From Trichoplax adhaerens (taxonomy: Eukaryota > Placozoa > Uniplacotomia > Trichoplacea > Trichoplacidae): DNA of 64,000 nucleotides. The notes below the pieces were generated by a model that ran no database searches, was not told where the DNA came from, and saw nothing but the letters and a program-made list of their open reading frames with translations. Positions within the stretch are counted from its first letter, which is position 1, and every line of letters begins with the position of its first letter. Below, piece after piece: positions 24,011 to 40,500 of the stretch. A program made the translations under genes and the position numbers. The stretch covers positions 26,007 to 90,006 of the forward strand of contig NW_002060962.1 in assembly GCF_000150275.1 (NCBI RefSeq), written 5' to 3'.

Positions 24011-24905
24011 GATATTTCAAGAATCAAGATTGATTCAGGGACTTCTCCTCTTAAAAGTCTCTAATTAATCCATATCGACTTTTTTCAAGAATCAATATTG
24101 ATCCATACCAGTTTTATGCATGTTCACTTTAAGTTCTTTTCTGCACCTAGATTTCAGACTACCTTATGTTGAGCGGGAAATAGGTTAAAGTAATTTAAAG
24201 CAAATATATTCCTTTAATGTATTATCAAAATTAGTAACTCCTGATACGTATTATTAAATTTTTCAACTTATACATGCTTAGATTGGAGGTAAAGTATTGG
24301 CAAAGAATAAAAACAAATTTAAAACATTCTCGTCAATTTTTTTATTGGAAATCATTCAAGAGTCATTCAAAAAGTCATATTAATATTAAACTCAAACTAC
24401 TGTACGTTTGATGACATTGAGTTTCGGAGTATACTAAACTACAGACTGCTAAAAGAAAGAGGGATATAAAACTCGTTGACTGAACAGGTATTTGGGAGGC
24501 TTAGTAAATAATTAGAATTAATTAATTATATACGGACACATGAGGCCTAATAAACAGTTACATAGTCTGCAAGTTTAGTGTAAAATGCTCGGAAGCGGAT
24601 GATGTAGTATCGTTTTTGTAGAAGGTTGTACTTTACTCTGAGCAATGATATACTTTTTAATACAGATAGCAATCTGAATTTTAAGCTCTGTGATCTGATC
24701 TCAGTCTATTGTAGAAATTTTATTATCCAACATGTGCTATACTGAGTTAGTACTCGTTTAATATATTCCTACATATACCTATAAGTATATTATATACTAT
24801 ATACGTAGCTAACTGTCGAATAAATAAATGCTACTCTTTAGATTATCAACAACGAAATGTGCTATCCCATGACGAAGATACACATTGAACTATTTTATAT
24901 AACTG
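24011..24905. other. Intergenic region upstream of ADAT2
   Basis: AT-rich sequence with no recognisable exon. The ADAT2 start codon directly follows it, so its promoter should lie within; no TATA box or other element stands out. Short inverted runs such as ATATACCTATAAGTATATTATATACTATATACG occur at about 24775-24805 in pieces but are low complexity. Confidence 0.4.
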
Positions 24906-26768
<1,863 letters not shown>

Positions 26769-27981
26769 TTTGTATCATACTAAGCAGTTATCAGCATGCT
26801 ACATAACAGACTTCATAAAGTTTCAGATTTGCCTATATTAATTCCAAATCATTAGCCAAATTTACAGTAATCCAATTTCAACATTAATAAATTTTTCAAT
26901 GCTAAGGAATATTAAAGGTTGTGTAACGATTCTTTTAGCTCCAAATCCGAAGATTAAGACCTCTAGATCTTCTGCGCCAAAGATATAATAACGATACTCA
27001 AAATATCAAGTGCCGCCGAAGTTATCCTCTTACCCTAGCCGCTTATATTTTTAAAGGCTAATCATAATTTTGACTAGACCAAGGTCATCTGCAAGATTTT
27101 ATGATGAGACTTTAACATATAAATATTATATATATATATATAATAAATCTAAAGTTTGTCAATTCTAATAAAATTCCATTCACCAGAAGCCATAAATGAC
27201 AACTTAATGTGTTAATAGTTTGAAAATACGTTGAAAGTGTAGCGCAAGATGCGTTAAATTCGAGTCTAACATTATTCATTAATTCTACATACTGGTCAGC
27301 TTAAGTAGCGAAGCATTAACTTTCATTAAGATTCATATTACTAAGCGGAATCACCGGTGTTAATTTGGTAACGCATTTTAGAGAGTTGTTATCAAAATTT
27401 ACCATTATAATACTTTAAAAAGCCACAAAATATAGCTGAAAATTAAGTTGTTTGGTATAGCTGTCAGTATGTATGGATGAATTAGACTGGGTCAATTTTT
27501 ATGCAAGCATGAATAAATATAAAAAAAGTAATGTTTACTGAAACACGAACTAGCTGTTGTGTCTGCATTACTAGTAGTCAACCGTGGATGTATTTTAGAA
27601 GTTAATGATATAACAGTCTGTATTCTGATGTAATCGTAGATCAGAAAGACAGTAAATTATATCGAACATATCAAGTATAGAGGAAAAGAGTAGTGCCTGT
27701 TGACTATTTACTATTTTGGTTCATGATATTCTGTTAGTCGAAACTGCAAGACTACAATGTAATTGATGTTGCTATACCCATAGAAATTAATATTAGTACA
27801 CTGCAGTGGATGATGACAAATCAGAAATACAGTACAGCAATTCTATACTGACACAATGTACTTAGTCAAAGAATTACATAGACTATAAGTTAATCTTATT
27901 AATAATAAGAATTGAAATTTTTGACAGTGAACTATAAGAATAGGTATAAATTGGCTACATAGTATAATAATAAAGATATCT
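26769..27981. other. Convergent intergenic region between ADAT2 and SCOC
   Basis: The region holds the 3' flanks of two genes facing each other. It is AT-rich and includes a simple AT dinucleotide run at 27125-27144. No further exon was found; short open frames here are not supported by splice signals or similarity. Confidence 0.5.
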
Positions 27982-28485
27982 TCAAGGTCGTTTAATCGTA
28001 GGAGATTTAACATGTTTTGATGTACCAGATTTTCGAAAAACATTCGAGGCTGCCATTAGATTATCTATATATTGTCCTAAGACTTGATTTTCAGATTTTA
28101 ACTTTGCATTCTCTTCTTTAACATTGTCAACACGCTGTGATAAATCATCTAGAGTGTGCTGCAATTCTAGTACCTCAGCAATTAGTCGCAATTTATCATC
28201 TTCTTCCTCCTTGTCCTGATTATCGCTCTTTTCTTGAATATCATCATCTTGAACATTGGTGTCTTGAACAACATCATCATCTTGAACATTGGTCTCTTGA
28301 ACAACATCGTCACTAGTAGTAGTAGCATTATTGTCTCTATTATTAGGTGACGGTGTGTTATTTTCTTCATTGACAGCAACATGACTACTTGATAATGGAA
28401 CATCCTGAAGATCTTCCTGATTTATGTCATCACTAAAGGGATTCGTCGCATCATCGAAAACTTCTTCGTTCTCCATGTTTTGCAT
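27982..28485 (-). CDS. SCOC: Short coiled-coil protein (SCOC)
   Basis: A 167-residue, intronless protein. The C-terminal coiled coil (about 98-150) contains [20 protein letters not shown] and [18 protein letters not shown], the hallmark of SCOC, a Golgi-associated dimer that binds ARL1 and acts in autophagy (with FEZ1 and UVRAG in mammals). A basic tail follows. The N-terminal half is acidic and variable, with a duplicated block [10 protein letters not shown] (61-70) and [10 protein letters not shown] (72-81). The first ATG is taken; a second Met at residue 4 is equally possible. It is divergent to SPAG1, with 333 bp between start codons, so the two probably share a promoter region. Family assignment is firm; the N-terminal repeat is lineage-specific. 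Confidence 0.93.
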   Translation of the reverse strand: MQNMENEEVFDDATNPFSDDINQEDLQDVPLSSSHVAVNEENNTPSPNNRDNNATTTSDDVVQETNVQDDDVVQDTNVQDDDIQEKSDNQDKEEEDDKLRLIAEVLELQHTLDDLSQRVDNVKEENAKLKSENQVLGQYIDNLMAASNVFRKSGTSKHVKSPTIKRP

Positions 28486-28818
28486 TCAACTGGCGATCAG
28501 TTTTGGGCTAAAACATACGTACCTCAAGCGCAGGACCTTCTCAATGCAGCCTATAAGCATGCGCGAGCTTTCTCATACGATACAGTCAGTGCAATGCGGT
28601 AAGGTAACTTGCAGACAACGGAACTATACTCTACCATCCAGTACTGCATAGCTACAGGTACACTATGACCATTTATGCTAGAACAGCAGACTTTATGTGT
28701 GGATATCCACTATAGTGTTTTTTGAACGGGACTTGGCGGCTAAGTAAAAGCATTTAGGAACTATTTTAACCGGTTGCAGTTGGATTTTATTACTGATTGA
28801 CGGTTAGTACTGAAAGTC
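28486..28818. promoter_or_regulatory. Shared intergenic promoter region of SCOC and SPAG1
   Basis: Only 333 bp separate the divergent start codons, so both transcription starts must lie here or overlap the genes. The stretch is richer in G and C than flanking introns. No TATA box is evident. The inference of a bidirectional promoter rests on geometry alone. Confidence 0.45.
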
Positions 28819-31800
28819 ATGGAAGGCTACGGTAGAGATTATGCAAAAAACTCCAATATTCCAGTTGAGCATTTAGATTATTCTTATATCAAAAATTGCA
28901 ACAATGCTAAAGAGCTGGAAAAAATTATAAAAGTCCTACGGTAAATGCATGATGGTTTCATTTTGGATATTGCGCTTTCGTCATTGCTTGACCATAATTT
29001 GATCATTCGATATTATACATTCATGATGTCTCTGTCAACTACATAGATCGGGAGATGAAGGTTTATATCCTGATTTAATTGAATTTGCTGAAAAGAAACT
29101 AGAAACCGTTAATCCTAAAAGGTCTGAAAGATTACAAAAATCATGTAGTTCAGCTCCACCGCAGTTGCTATGGTTACATGCAAGAAAGTCAAGCAACTAG
29201 CGGTTGGATAGAGTTATTAACTATCGCCAATTTTCCATCATAATCTCATTTTATTCCATTTTCTTCTTGTGTTATTGATTAAAAATGCTTCAATAATGGT
29301 TATAGCTGAGCTAATTGCAGATATTTTTGTTTTTTCTTGCCTTAAATTGGTAATATTTTCAATGTAGTAAAATGCTATGGAAAGAGAAACCTGCTGTTAA
29401 AACGTCTCAACTAGAGAAGAATCAACGTGATACACTCATTCAAGATATGGAAGAATGGATGACTTCAATAGCAGCAACAGATGATCACTTAAAATCCAAG
29501 TCTATGTCAAAGGAAGCGTTTGATGATGTACCCGCAGTAAGAAGCTCTGGTGATCGCTCAAACATTGATTTGGTTGGTTGATACTAGTAAATAAAATAAA
29601 ATAAATAAATGATAGCGAAAAGGTCAAGATGCTGTGTGATCAGATTTGCTTAGCCATACAGTACTTGACCTAAAGGCATCATTTTCTCTCTAGTAACTAA
29701 TCCCATGTAAATTACTTTAAACATTAGTCAAATAAGAAGGATGCAGATGCCAGTCTTAAGAAAAGTGATAACAATGCCGGGAAACCTCCTGCACCAAGGA
29801 GTTATTCTGAATGGGATAAGTAAGCGTCGTGTAAAATGGGAGTTAATTATACCGTGTTAAGTAGCCAAATTTATTAAATATAATGTAATTCAATATAGAA
29901 TAAATATTGATGAGGAGTTGGCTAAGGTCGGTAACGATAATAAGGACACAAAATCGGTGAGAAAGCCTACAGGTAGTAAAAACGAACTGAAAGAATTACA
30001 GCAACAAGTAAACAAAGAAGGCGAGTTACGGAAATTATCATACTTATAATTATAGAATTATTTAAGCTTTTAACATATCGAATTTCTAAATCCATGTATT
30101 GTGCCTTCTTTATACTTAAATTTTATGCAGGATTAGATGATAATGAGCTGATAATGAAGGCCAATAGGGAAAAGGATAAAGGAAATGAAGTACGTACATA
30201 CAGTAACTTAGGCATATTAACGTGATATTATCCAGCAGTATGATATATCCGGTATACTTATTTCTATTCAGGTTTCAATGTATGTTTTATAGATTAATTC
30301 TTATGTACATATCTTAATATTACAGGCTTTTAAAGCAGGAGATTATAATGAAGCTATCGTATATTATGATAGGAGTATATCTCTTATTCCAACTGCTGCT
30401 GCTTATAATAATCGAGCATTAGCAGGTCAGCCTCGCTGTTTAGACATATTAGAAATTTAAAAGTTCTTAAATTGTGACTTCTTGACTTTTCTATGTAGCA
30501 TTGCGAATGAAGGACTATGTTAAAACAATTGAAGATTGTACGAAGGTAATAGAGATGGAGCCACGTAACTCTAAGGGTAGGTGATTCAATCGAAAATATA
30601 AATCAGTGCTATTATATACTTTAATTAATTTTCATTATATTCCTTATGGATAGCGTATTTGCGTCGAGGTATTGCAAAGAAGGAAAGGAAAGAACTGAAA
30701 AGTGCAAAACTAGACTTTGAAACTGTTCTAACATTTGATCCCGAAAATAAAAAAGCTATGGTATGCGAACTATAGTAAATATACTAAATTATTAACTGCT
30801 ATTAGCTGTTGTACTCGTATTATAATCACCGTTAGTTTAGTAGGTACTATATTTATTGATAACATACTGTAATACTGAGTTAACGCGCATTAACGGAAAG
30901 TCTAATTTATTATAGGAACTACTAAAAGACTTAAAAGATGAAAGTTCTAAGGAACAATCCAATACTGAAAATGAAGCCGATATTAATTCTAAGCCTAAAG
31001 AAAAAAAAAAGGGTCGCCGTATGGTAATAACAGAAGTCAATGAAGATACAGAATACTCTGACACAATTAACTTACGAAATGAGGAAAAATCACAAACTGA
31101 TGATGTCAAATCTAGTATTCAATCAGCTGGTGATTCACTAACAAATCATACCACAGACGATAAACAGGAATCTGATTCACCTATAATTATAAACGAAAAT
31201 GCGATCTCCCCTAAATCAGAGGTTATTGACGAAGGGATTACATCTACGATAACAAAAATCACTAACGAGAGTACGGAACTAAGTGCTATGGAAAATGATA
31301 AATCTCAGGATCCCATTATCACACCAGAGCCTAATTACACGCCCACAGTGGCAGTTCAGCCAGAACCAGAAATACCAGAGGGAATTCTTACTATTAAAGA
31401 TGAGGGAAATTTACTCTATAAAAACGGCCAATACGGAGAGGCATTGAAAAAGTACTCTCTAGCAATTGATTTACTTAAAAAAGGTTAGCAAGATCAATGT
31501 TATACTATTTAAAATATGTGTTATTAAATATAAAATTGTATCATAACGATTGAATGAAATCTTTATCTAGAAACAAGGGTAAATCAAACTGCACTAGCAT
31601 CGTTATTGAACAATAGAGCTGCGTGCCACCATCGTATTGGAGACTGTCGAAATTGTATTATTGACTGTTCGGAATCTCTCGATATTATACCGAATGCAAT
31701 TAAGCCATTGATGAGAAGAGCAGCTTCTTACGAAATCCTTGAAAAGTAGTAAAAATGATTATAAAGCGTATTTATGCCTTAAACTATTTTTTACAATATG

Positions 31801-34036
31801 ATCTTATCATATATTGAATATAGATATCGTAAGGCATTTCTGGACTATAGATCCGTAAATGTAATTGATAGGAGCAACAAAAATGCTTCAGATGGTATTT
31901 CAAGGTTAGCTGTCACAAAAATAATAATCTATTTTTCAATTGAGCAAATTTATGAATTGCCCGATGACTAGTATTTCTTGACTTTATTTTAGAGTGTCAC
32001 GTGCGTTACGTAACATCGATGGGCCTAAATGGCGTGATATAATTGACGGTAATATTTCCTCCAATGTTGAAGAAAACACAGGCAAAGCCAAAATTACCAA
32101 TAATGAGATTCCTTCACCTAAATCCGATTCAAATTACACAGAGGAATATTATATTCAAATGAAAGAAAAAGGAAATTCCTACGTAAAAAAGGTTGTGAAA
32201 TAGTACGGATTGGGTTCTAACTACTTCTTTATATAATGCACAGCATATTTTATTTAAGCATAATAATGGTACTTTAGTTACATTGGCATCTGTCAATAAC
32301 TGGGATCTTTATATGTTAGGGAAATTATGAGGAGGCTATTAAGTCATATACACAATGTATATTAGTACGTCCAAATGAGGTGGCACCTTATACAAATAGA
32401 GCTCTTTGCTATCTAAAAACGAGCCAAGCCGCTTTGGCTGAAGCGGATACTGAAACAGCTTTAAAGGTTGATCCTTCGAATGTAAAAGCATTATTCAGAC
32501 GAGCTTTATCGAGAATTGTACGTATGGGTAATCTAAACCGCTCGTGATACTTACGAGTATATGAGTACTTATCGCAAGTTTCTTTGTACTGATGATGTAT
32601 TGCTAGATCTGCTGATAAATATCACTCCGTATACAATATAATTTAATATACACGTATGCTTACAAATTTTAAAGGCTTTGGAAAATTATAAAGAGGGAAT
32701 TCGCGACTTAAATTTGTTATTAAAGATTGAACCATCGAATGTAGCTGCTAGGAAAGAGCTAGACAAGGCGAAGCAGAAATGGCTGAAGGTAACTCATTTT
32801 AAGTGAATTGTTCACTTTTCGCTTCTGACGTAGGTAGAGTACTAGAAAGTTTCTATACCTTAAAATCGTCCAACTTAGGAAATGCATAATTCAAGTCAAA
32901 ATGAAAATTCTACCTCTAATAAAAAAACAACGGAAAATATATCTACAAAAAATAAAGAAACTACAGATAAAGTAAGCAATAAGCAACAGAACATACCACG
33001 AAAACGAATGCAAATAGAAGAAATAAATGAAGATGAAGTAAGTTTAAACGCACTAGTATTCTCAATTTTTATGTCATCCTGCTGTAAGTAGTCCTTGCCC
33101 GCTTGATATGATACTGTCAATAATGCCATTTATTAGGATGAGGTGGTTCCTACGGAAGTTTTAAGCGAGCCGACGAAATTTGACACACACCGATTTAAGA
33201 ATTCTGCGAAAGATCGTACGAAGGATAAAGATTATAAAAATCAGAGTTTCAAATCTAATCAGCAAGTTCCAACCCATCAAGAAAAGCACGAATTAAGATC
33301 GGTATTAGACGCATTTCTAGTTCTTGAAACTGTCTGCGTGCAACATTTATACAATTTAATTAAATTTTTTTTGTTTGCACATTTTACTTTTAAACATCCT
33401 ATGTAATACCTAATTCAAACAAAAATTTCTTATAGGGCAATCCATATGAATTCCTCAAGGCATGGGAGACAGTTCGCAAGACAACGAATTCAACAGTTGA
33501 TTACGCTAGATTGCTTAGGCAGATATCCCCTAGCTCTCTTGTTAAGGGTAATTAATCTACTTAATGATAAAATGCATCAATAATCTCATTTAATCTAAGA
33601 TGAAGTTAACAGGGGGAATTTCATTTGTAGTTATTAGCAACGGTCTTGAAGCAGATACACTTGTGTCAATCATAAAAACTTTATTAGAACAATTTAAAGA
33701 TAGCAACGGTAAGTACTCGGAAAATATACTTAATGAAAGTTTTTAGTTTCTAACACATAATTTATCCTTTGCATAAGATGATATCTTAACTTCGTACGAA
33801 ATTCTGAAGTACCTCTCGAAAGTTCCAAGATTCGAAATGTCACTACTTTTTCTCAGTGCCTCTGAGAAGCTAAGTAAGTTAACCAGAATTTCGTAAACAA
33901 CTTTAGAGTTTAACTAACACAGTGTAATCCAATACTTTCAGATATTAAGCAAGCCTTTAGTAACATAGTAATGGCTAATCACCCTAAAGTAAAGACCGAA
34001 GACCTGACTGCTCTACGGGCCTTATACAAAGTATAA
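28819..34036 (+). CDS. SPAG1: Sperm-associated antigen 1, TPR co-chaperone
   Basis: TPR co-chaperone that works with HSP90 and R2TP-like RUVBL complexes in cytoplasmic pre-assembly of axonemal dynein arms. Twenty-one exons: 28819-28940, 29047-29121, 29368-29572, 29728-29819, 29899-30020, 30131-30189, 30326-30425, 30499-30576, 30654-30760, 30916-31483, 31571-31745, 31824-31904, 31993-32191, 32320-32517, 32675-32788, 32879-33037, 33137-33301, 33436-33547, 33631-33708, 33778-33873, 33942-34036; 999 residues against 926 in human. N-terminal block IPVEHLDYSYIKNC is family-specific. Three TPR sets lie at about 205-320, 480-600 and 645-765, each followed by a linker; RRMVITEVNED (about 351) and RMQIEEINEDE (about 807) are the conserved post-TPR motifs. 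The RPAP3-type C-terminal domain starts NPYEFLKAWETVRK near 874. Intron 5 uses a GC donor (G|GCGAGT). The acidic linker in exon 10 is long and low complexity. Confidence 0.94.
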
Positions 34037-34526
34037 TTTTTCTTTTATAGAACATAATAATTTAAGAGGTATATTTGATATCATATATCATATATGTGAT
34101 ATACATTATAACTTAATCTGTATAAAGAGCACTCCATTTTGTGCAATGAAATTTTCTTTCGAGTATTCGTAGAATACAGTGTTAATTAAAATTTTATGTG
34201 ATAGATAGATTTCACGTATAAATAAACAGTTTTACCGACGTAAAGGCTTTCAACTTAGAGCACAGAATAGGCAAGTCTTTTGATCTATTGTAAACTAAGA
34301 TGTACTGTGGTAATTTCATGCTAGTTCAAATTTGTCAATTTGATTAATTTGTAAGTCGAGAGTTACACAACTACAAACCACATGTTATAAATCATCAATA
34401 TTGTATTAATTAACTATCGAATCATTTAGAAAAAGCAACTTGGGCATTCCTTTAATTGATCTGGTTTCCGGTATTTGATTGCGCAGACATCAGAGTGAAA
34501 GCTAGTGACTCCACTATAATTATGAA
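34037..34526. other. Convergent 3' region of SPAG1 and TUBGCP5
   Basis: About 490 bp separate the two stop codons. AATAAA at 34221-34226 on the plus strand could be the SPAG1 polyadenylation signal. No other feature is visible. Confidence 0.5.
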
Positions 34527-37500
34527 TTAAAAAGCGAAACCTGATGTATCTATACTTAGTTTAGGCAAGTTAGCTAATATGACAATGAAGTTTCATATCC
34601 TCAATATCTTACAATAAGTATAATTTCCACGCTTGATAATACTACTCATGATGGTAATCAAGAATTGCAGACATTTCGAAAAGTCGTCTTCAAAGGAAGT
34701 CAAACTTTTTTCGCTAAAAATTAATCATGTAAATGTCACAGCATTACTCGTCGCTTCAATAATTGTAATTAAAACTGCGAGATAAAATAAATCTCTCGTC
34801 TTGCCTGATATCAGCTATTCCCTTATCCCATTGACGACAAAACATGATAGCAATATTCAATATTTTAGCTATAGTTTCTCTGACTATCCTAACCTACCAG
34901 CAGATAAAATTAAAATAATGTATCTCATAGTCATTATTTTACCATATCTAATTTAACTCTCAAGCAAATTGTTTTTGTACCTACCCTATCGGTGAGCAAA
35001 CATCTATCATGTAGAGTTTTAATGTAACGTTTGTGAATTTCGATAATTTCGTCCAAGTCTGAAGCCTACAATAGAAAATAGAGATCCTTAGCTGATTTTA
35101 TAAAGGCTGTATCAAGATTCTTAGTTGATTTGCATAAATCTTTACTTTCTCTAGTCGATCTTGGAATTCAATTCCGCTGCTGTAAAGTACCTGAAAATAA
35201 ATTCGCATAAATCAGTACGAATTAAAGGCATCTTCCAAATGTATGTCAATAAGATCACCTACCTTTGACATCATATACTGATGTAGAGCATTAACAAAGT
35301 GAATTAATTTAAATCGCAAAATATGCATTTGGTGCAATAAGGATGATTTTTCTATGTCGTCGGAAGGTGTTAAATAATCTGATGATTTTTCCTCAGCTTC
35401 AATATCAGATTCGTCAAGGTTAGGCCGGACGAGGTCTATATAAAACAAAAATATAGTTGTCCTTATTTTATATATTACGTTCAACTACGTCAATTTATTA
35501 AAATTTTGACAAACATACCGCCAAAGCTCAAATCTTCAAGCTGCCATAAAGCCCATTTTATTTGCAGTAAAAATCTGAAAATTTTGTTGTAGTAATCCAT
35601 GGCAAACGAATCGATAACAATATCTAGAGGCCACGCAACCTTTCAAATGCAGATAACACTTCAAATGACAGGCTAACCGAACTGGCCAGATAGTATGCAC
35701 TTCTAATTACATTACGGTCTCGCGGAATCGAAGAGGATGCATAATTACGTCATACCTCATATTGTAAATCTAGACAACTCAATGTTTCTATTGCCAACGA
35801 TGGCTTCTCGCTATGGTTTATTTTAATTGTTAATCTGTTCAAAAGAAGAGTATCAAAATGAATGTGCGTATGTTCAGAAAGAAATAAGCAAGCTCTAGCA
35901 CTATACTTATGTATAGAATAGAAGTAAAAAGAAAGCAGTTACATAGTAAGGTTGTTATTATTTCGTAAATCTTACAGAGAAAATGATTGCTTGGATGGAA
36001 TAACTTGTACTGCCTCATTTAGAATAGTATCAAGGTACGAGACATCTTTCCAGTCATTTCCCTTTTGGATCTTCACAAACAACGATAGAACATTTTTTAA
36101 ACCACTATCAAACTTATTATGAATTGAATTAAATATTAAGTAAACACCTTTTCAAATATATTACTGTAAAAAGAGTGCATAGCATCCCCAGCTTCCATAA
36201 GATAGAGTTTCTAGAAGTGAGATAGAAATTAACGATAATCAGCCATCCTTAGCAGACATAAATTCTTCGCTAAACAACTCCAAAAATTCTTACCCTTATA
36301 TTTTCTAAATGTGAAAATAGCTTACAATCATCTCTTAAAATATCTAGTAAATGTCGACAAGCCTAATAAAATAAAACGATCACCGATATAATGGTACCAA
36401 TGCAAATGTGAGCAATTTTAAGGAGCATACTTACCACTTTATATCTCGAACTTATATGAGAAACCAGGCACCTATGAAATAGCTTCTCAAAGGGTTCATG
36501 GAGTAATTTCGAATCTAAAGCAACGTTAGAATCAAGACAAAACAATAGGTCCTTCATTAACAAGTAGTTAGGCATATAAATTTGCAGATATAACTTGTAA
36601 TAAATGTCAAAGAGCTATTACTAGATATTTCATTACCACTTGAAATTTCCCAATTAAAGGCGGATCCAAAACTATTTAAAGAATAGATGAATATAGTCAG
36701 CTTTTATATTATTTAGAGCAATTCAATACACTGTACTAACTTAGCACTGGAATTTCCTAAGTTTCTCTGAGGAAGACGAACATTAAGAGTTTCGTAGAAG
36801 TTCAGTTCTAAAAGATTGTTAGACTCAACTGTCCTTAAAATATCATTTGTTTGCAAAGAATTCCAGACGCAGACAGCATTATTATCTGATGAATTAATTT
36901 CATCCTTTTGTCGATCTAAAGGAGAATTTAAAACAATCGATATTTTCACTGTATGTAGGTACAAGTGAATTACCGCCTTTAAACCAGAAATGACAAGTTC
37001 AGACCTTACCTGAGGTTACTATCAATTCTTTCTTAATAGTTTTAGAAAATAAACTGTATAGAGATTCGCTTTCGATAGCTGCAAAGAAAATTCAGCTTAT
37101 CAAACTAGATACTTAAGAAATCAAAAAAAAATTCTAAGCAGTTTCGTACCTTTTAAAAATCGCGATTTTCTGTTACTTGATAACATACCAGCCTATAAGA
37201 TTAAAAAGTTTCGCATGTTTTCTAATACATAAAGTTATAAATATATTGAAAAAGTGATACAACTCACATGAATGATAGCGTAAATAAGTTCAGTTGATTT
37301 GCCCATCAGTAACATCTGGTTTACAATATTTTGTAAAAAGGCAGGTACCCAATTCTCTGAAAAACTTGAATCTCCAGAGTTACTGTCTGATCTTACACTC
37401 AATGCTGTGAACCAAAATTTCGCATCATTAACTTTAACGGCACGATCTCTGTTTAAGATAGAAGGATATAACATCTCAGAATAAGTAATAAAGTTAAGCT

Positions 37501-40500
37501 TAGTTGAAAAAAATGATTAAGACCGAAATTTTTATATTTTCTTAAACCTGACTATGAAAAATTCTTCTGTTGGATCATTTAATTCACCAGTTGTAATCCA
37601 CTTTTCTATAATTTTTATATACGGTCTAACAGTATCGTGTATTATAGGCAAGAGTAAGCTGACCTGGGTAGATTAAATACAGAAAGTCAGTTATTACTGA
37701 CATCTTCTGTCATATGACTGGATCACTCGTCATGGATAAGAATTATTTTACAAAATAAAAGATGAATGTATGCCATATTATATACTGTACTGTACATTTA
37801 TGGTACAACAAAGCTAATATCTATCATCTAATTGCAAATGTGTATATCTATTAGTATCATAGCCGTGTGACAGATTCAAAATGAAATTTCGATAACCAGC
37901 TGCAACTATGGCGTACCAGCTTCAAACCAGAATCTCCCATGTTATCAAAATATATCAGAGCATTGTATAGGGACGATAGTAAGTGAGAAGTTCGCTTGAA
38001 GAAGAATAATGCTATTATTAGTGACGGAAAGGGTTACGATCTTTATAAATTGTCTATAGCCTTATTTACCAGTGCATTGGACGGAGATATTTGTGATACG
38101 CCGCTATCCTGAAAAAAGACAGCGATAAAAAAATTAAATTCGTCTCAAGAGTAAGAAAAATATTAAGGCTTCTCACTTCTTTGTTAGATATATCAAGGCC
38201 CTCCTCGAATAAAGCGTTAAGTGTATGAATCTAAATAAAAAATTCAAAAAGCTCGTAAGTAAATTATGATCTATATATCTATATATTGAAATTCGTACAA
38301 AAAGGTTCATTGTGCTATCATTGCCGTATAGGCAAGTCTGATCTCTATAAAAAGTTATTATTCCGATAAAGACAGATAAACACATACCAAAGTGGTTTCC
38401 ACGTGTAATTTACTTGATAATTTCAGCAGAGATACATCAATATCTAACACAATTCGTTATAATCGGTAAGAATGAGTGAATAACGAATCCATATTGGTTA
38501 CTTGTCATACCTTGATTAAGAATCCTTCTTTCTATAGTAAGGATGTTGTTGTCAAAAGTCTTTAGACATAGGATCATATAAAGAACGCATATTACTAAGC
38601 TGAGATCCCTTAAAAATCATTTCATTAAAATTGTAAATATTACCTTTAAAAACTCGGTCAGAGTTGCAGCAAATGCGTGATAAGTTAAATTGAGATTTTT
38701 ATCACGTTTCATTGTAATAGATTCAATAAAATTCGATACTTTTGCTCTAATATTTGCTATTTTCGCGAAATGCCGTAAAATATTAATTAAGCTAACCTAC
38801 AATACGTTAAAAAATATAACTTTTAGCAATAGCATCAATTAAAATCAGTGACACACAAAAATCAATGCTTTTACATACAGGAGTTAAATGGCTAACTTCC
38901 ATATCCGGGTTTACGTCAAAGTAGCCATCGCAAAATTTATATACAAACAATTTTCTCACACCACGAAGCATCCTGCAGAGTTTACACGTATGTTAGTATC
39001 CTATCGTCACAAAATTAATATGTACAGTAGCTTCACAGTTTGTCAAACAGCAAAGGTTTGAATATGCTGGTATATACGCGTAGTACATACTGTAAATAAT
39101 CGGTAAAAGTCGCTACAATTACATTAATAAAAAGTGAGTCTGTCAGTTAAGATATATGAGTGCAATATTGGAGCATTCGACATATGATACAGTTATGTAG
39201 AGACGACTTACCAAAGTGTTTCTCTGACGACCTGGTATTCCGTCACAACGACTTTCGTATGAGGTCGATATAATTGCAATTTACTAGCAATATATTCATC
39301 CCTAGAGATAGTATTGAAATTAGCAACCAACTTTATTCATTTGATAGCACACTATTCAGTAGTCAATAAACAAGGGGTTAAAATTGGTGATTATTCTTGA
39401 TATACCATTCGAAAGCTAGAGTACAGTCTCGACAGTGAGAGGTTTTGATACGGTTGCGGATTTGCTTAGGATCTGGTGTGCAATTCCAGTAAGCTTGTAC
39501 TAATTGTGATGTTACATTATCCTATTTATGAAATAGACATGATTATTTCCATCCACGGAATATATGCGAACATATTGGTATACAATCAGATTTGAAATAG
39601 AGCAAAAAATTTTACTTACCAGCAAATTTAGCCTCTCAGCTACTGCTGACTGAGACGTCTCTTGCGCTTCAGAGTTTATCTTATCCTTATCAACCTAAAG
39701 CAGAGGCGGGTAGTTATTATGTTTAGACACAGTACACGCATCACTGCAAGCACTACACTATTTAAGTCTGAGGAAGGCAAAATTTATCTTACTTCGTCTG
39801 AAAATCTTACAGTTGCGTCATCGTTTACCTGAATTGATGAAATACATTGTTACGCATAAGCTATACCAATAAAATATGAATAATACAGGAAATGAAGACT
39901 CTATCAGACATTAAGCTATTGTAATTACAATGTCCCTATCGATATGCAAGTGAATATTAGGACGATATTCTCCTTCCATTAAATACTTTGGCCAGTCAAT
40001 TGTTTCTTCATCAGTTGGTTCTTTCGTATCTTTGTAAGCAATAAAATAAAGTTTAATCTCTTTTTTAAGAAAGTAATAATTACATGAATTGTACATTCAG
40101 TGTACAGTGTACAACGGCGCAAGTTTTGAATCGTACAGTACATACTTGCATAAAAATTCTTTATAAAGATTCAACATATACCTCCTAGCGAATTACTTTC
40201 TCTATCAATCTTAAGCATCAACAGGCAGTTTTGTAGAAATTTTCTACTTTGTCTTAATACTAATTTTGTATCATTAGCATCCTTTATTAGTATGATAATG
40301 GAGGTATACTATGAGATTATGGCTAATAATATCTTAGAAATGTAAAATAATAATAATGGAAATGCAAACGTGTTAAATTAACATTATTTGATGACTATCA
40401 ATCGCTTTTTAAATTTTGTACGAAATTTCGCATTTCTACGGGTATGCATATCATAACCTGTAGAGACTATGATTTTCTCGATGTTGGTCTGCCCTACTTA

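Noticed and set aside
23808-24020. 70-residue minus-strand ORF
   Set aside because: Antisense of the better plus-strand frame ending at 24010.
27125-27144. AT dinucleotide run as a regulatory site
   Set aside because: Simple-sequence microsatellite in a convergent 3' intergenic region; no reason to assign function.
30837-31109. 90-residue minus-strand ORF rich in Ser and Leu
   Set aside because: Antisense of SPAG1 exon 10; the plus frame has conserved TPR-linker motifs.
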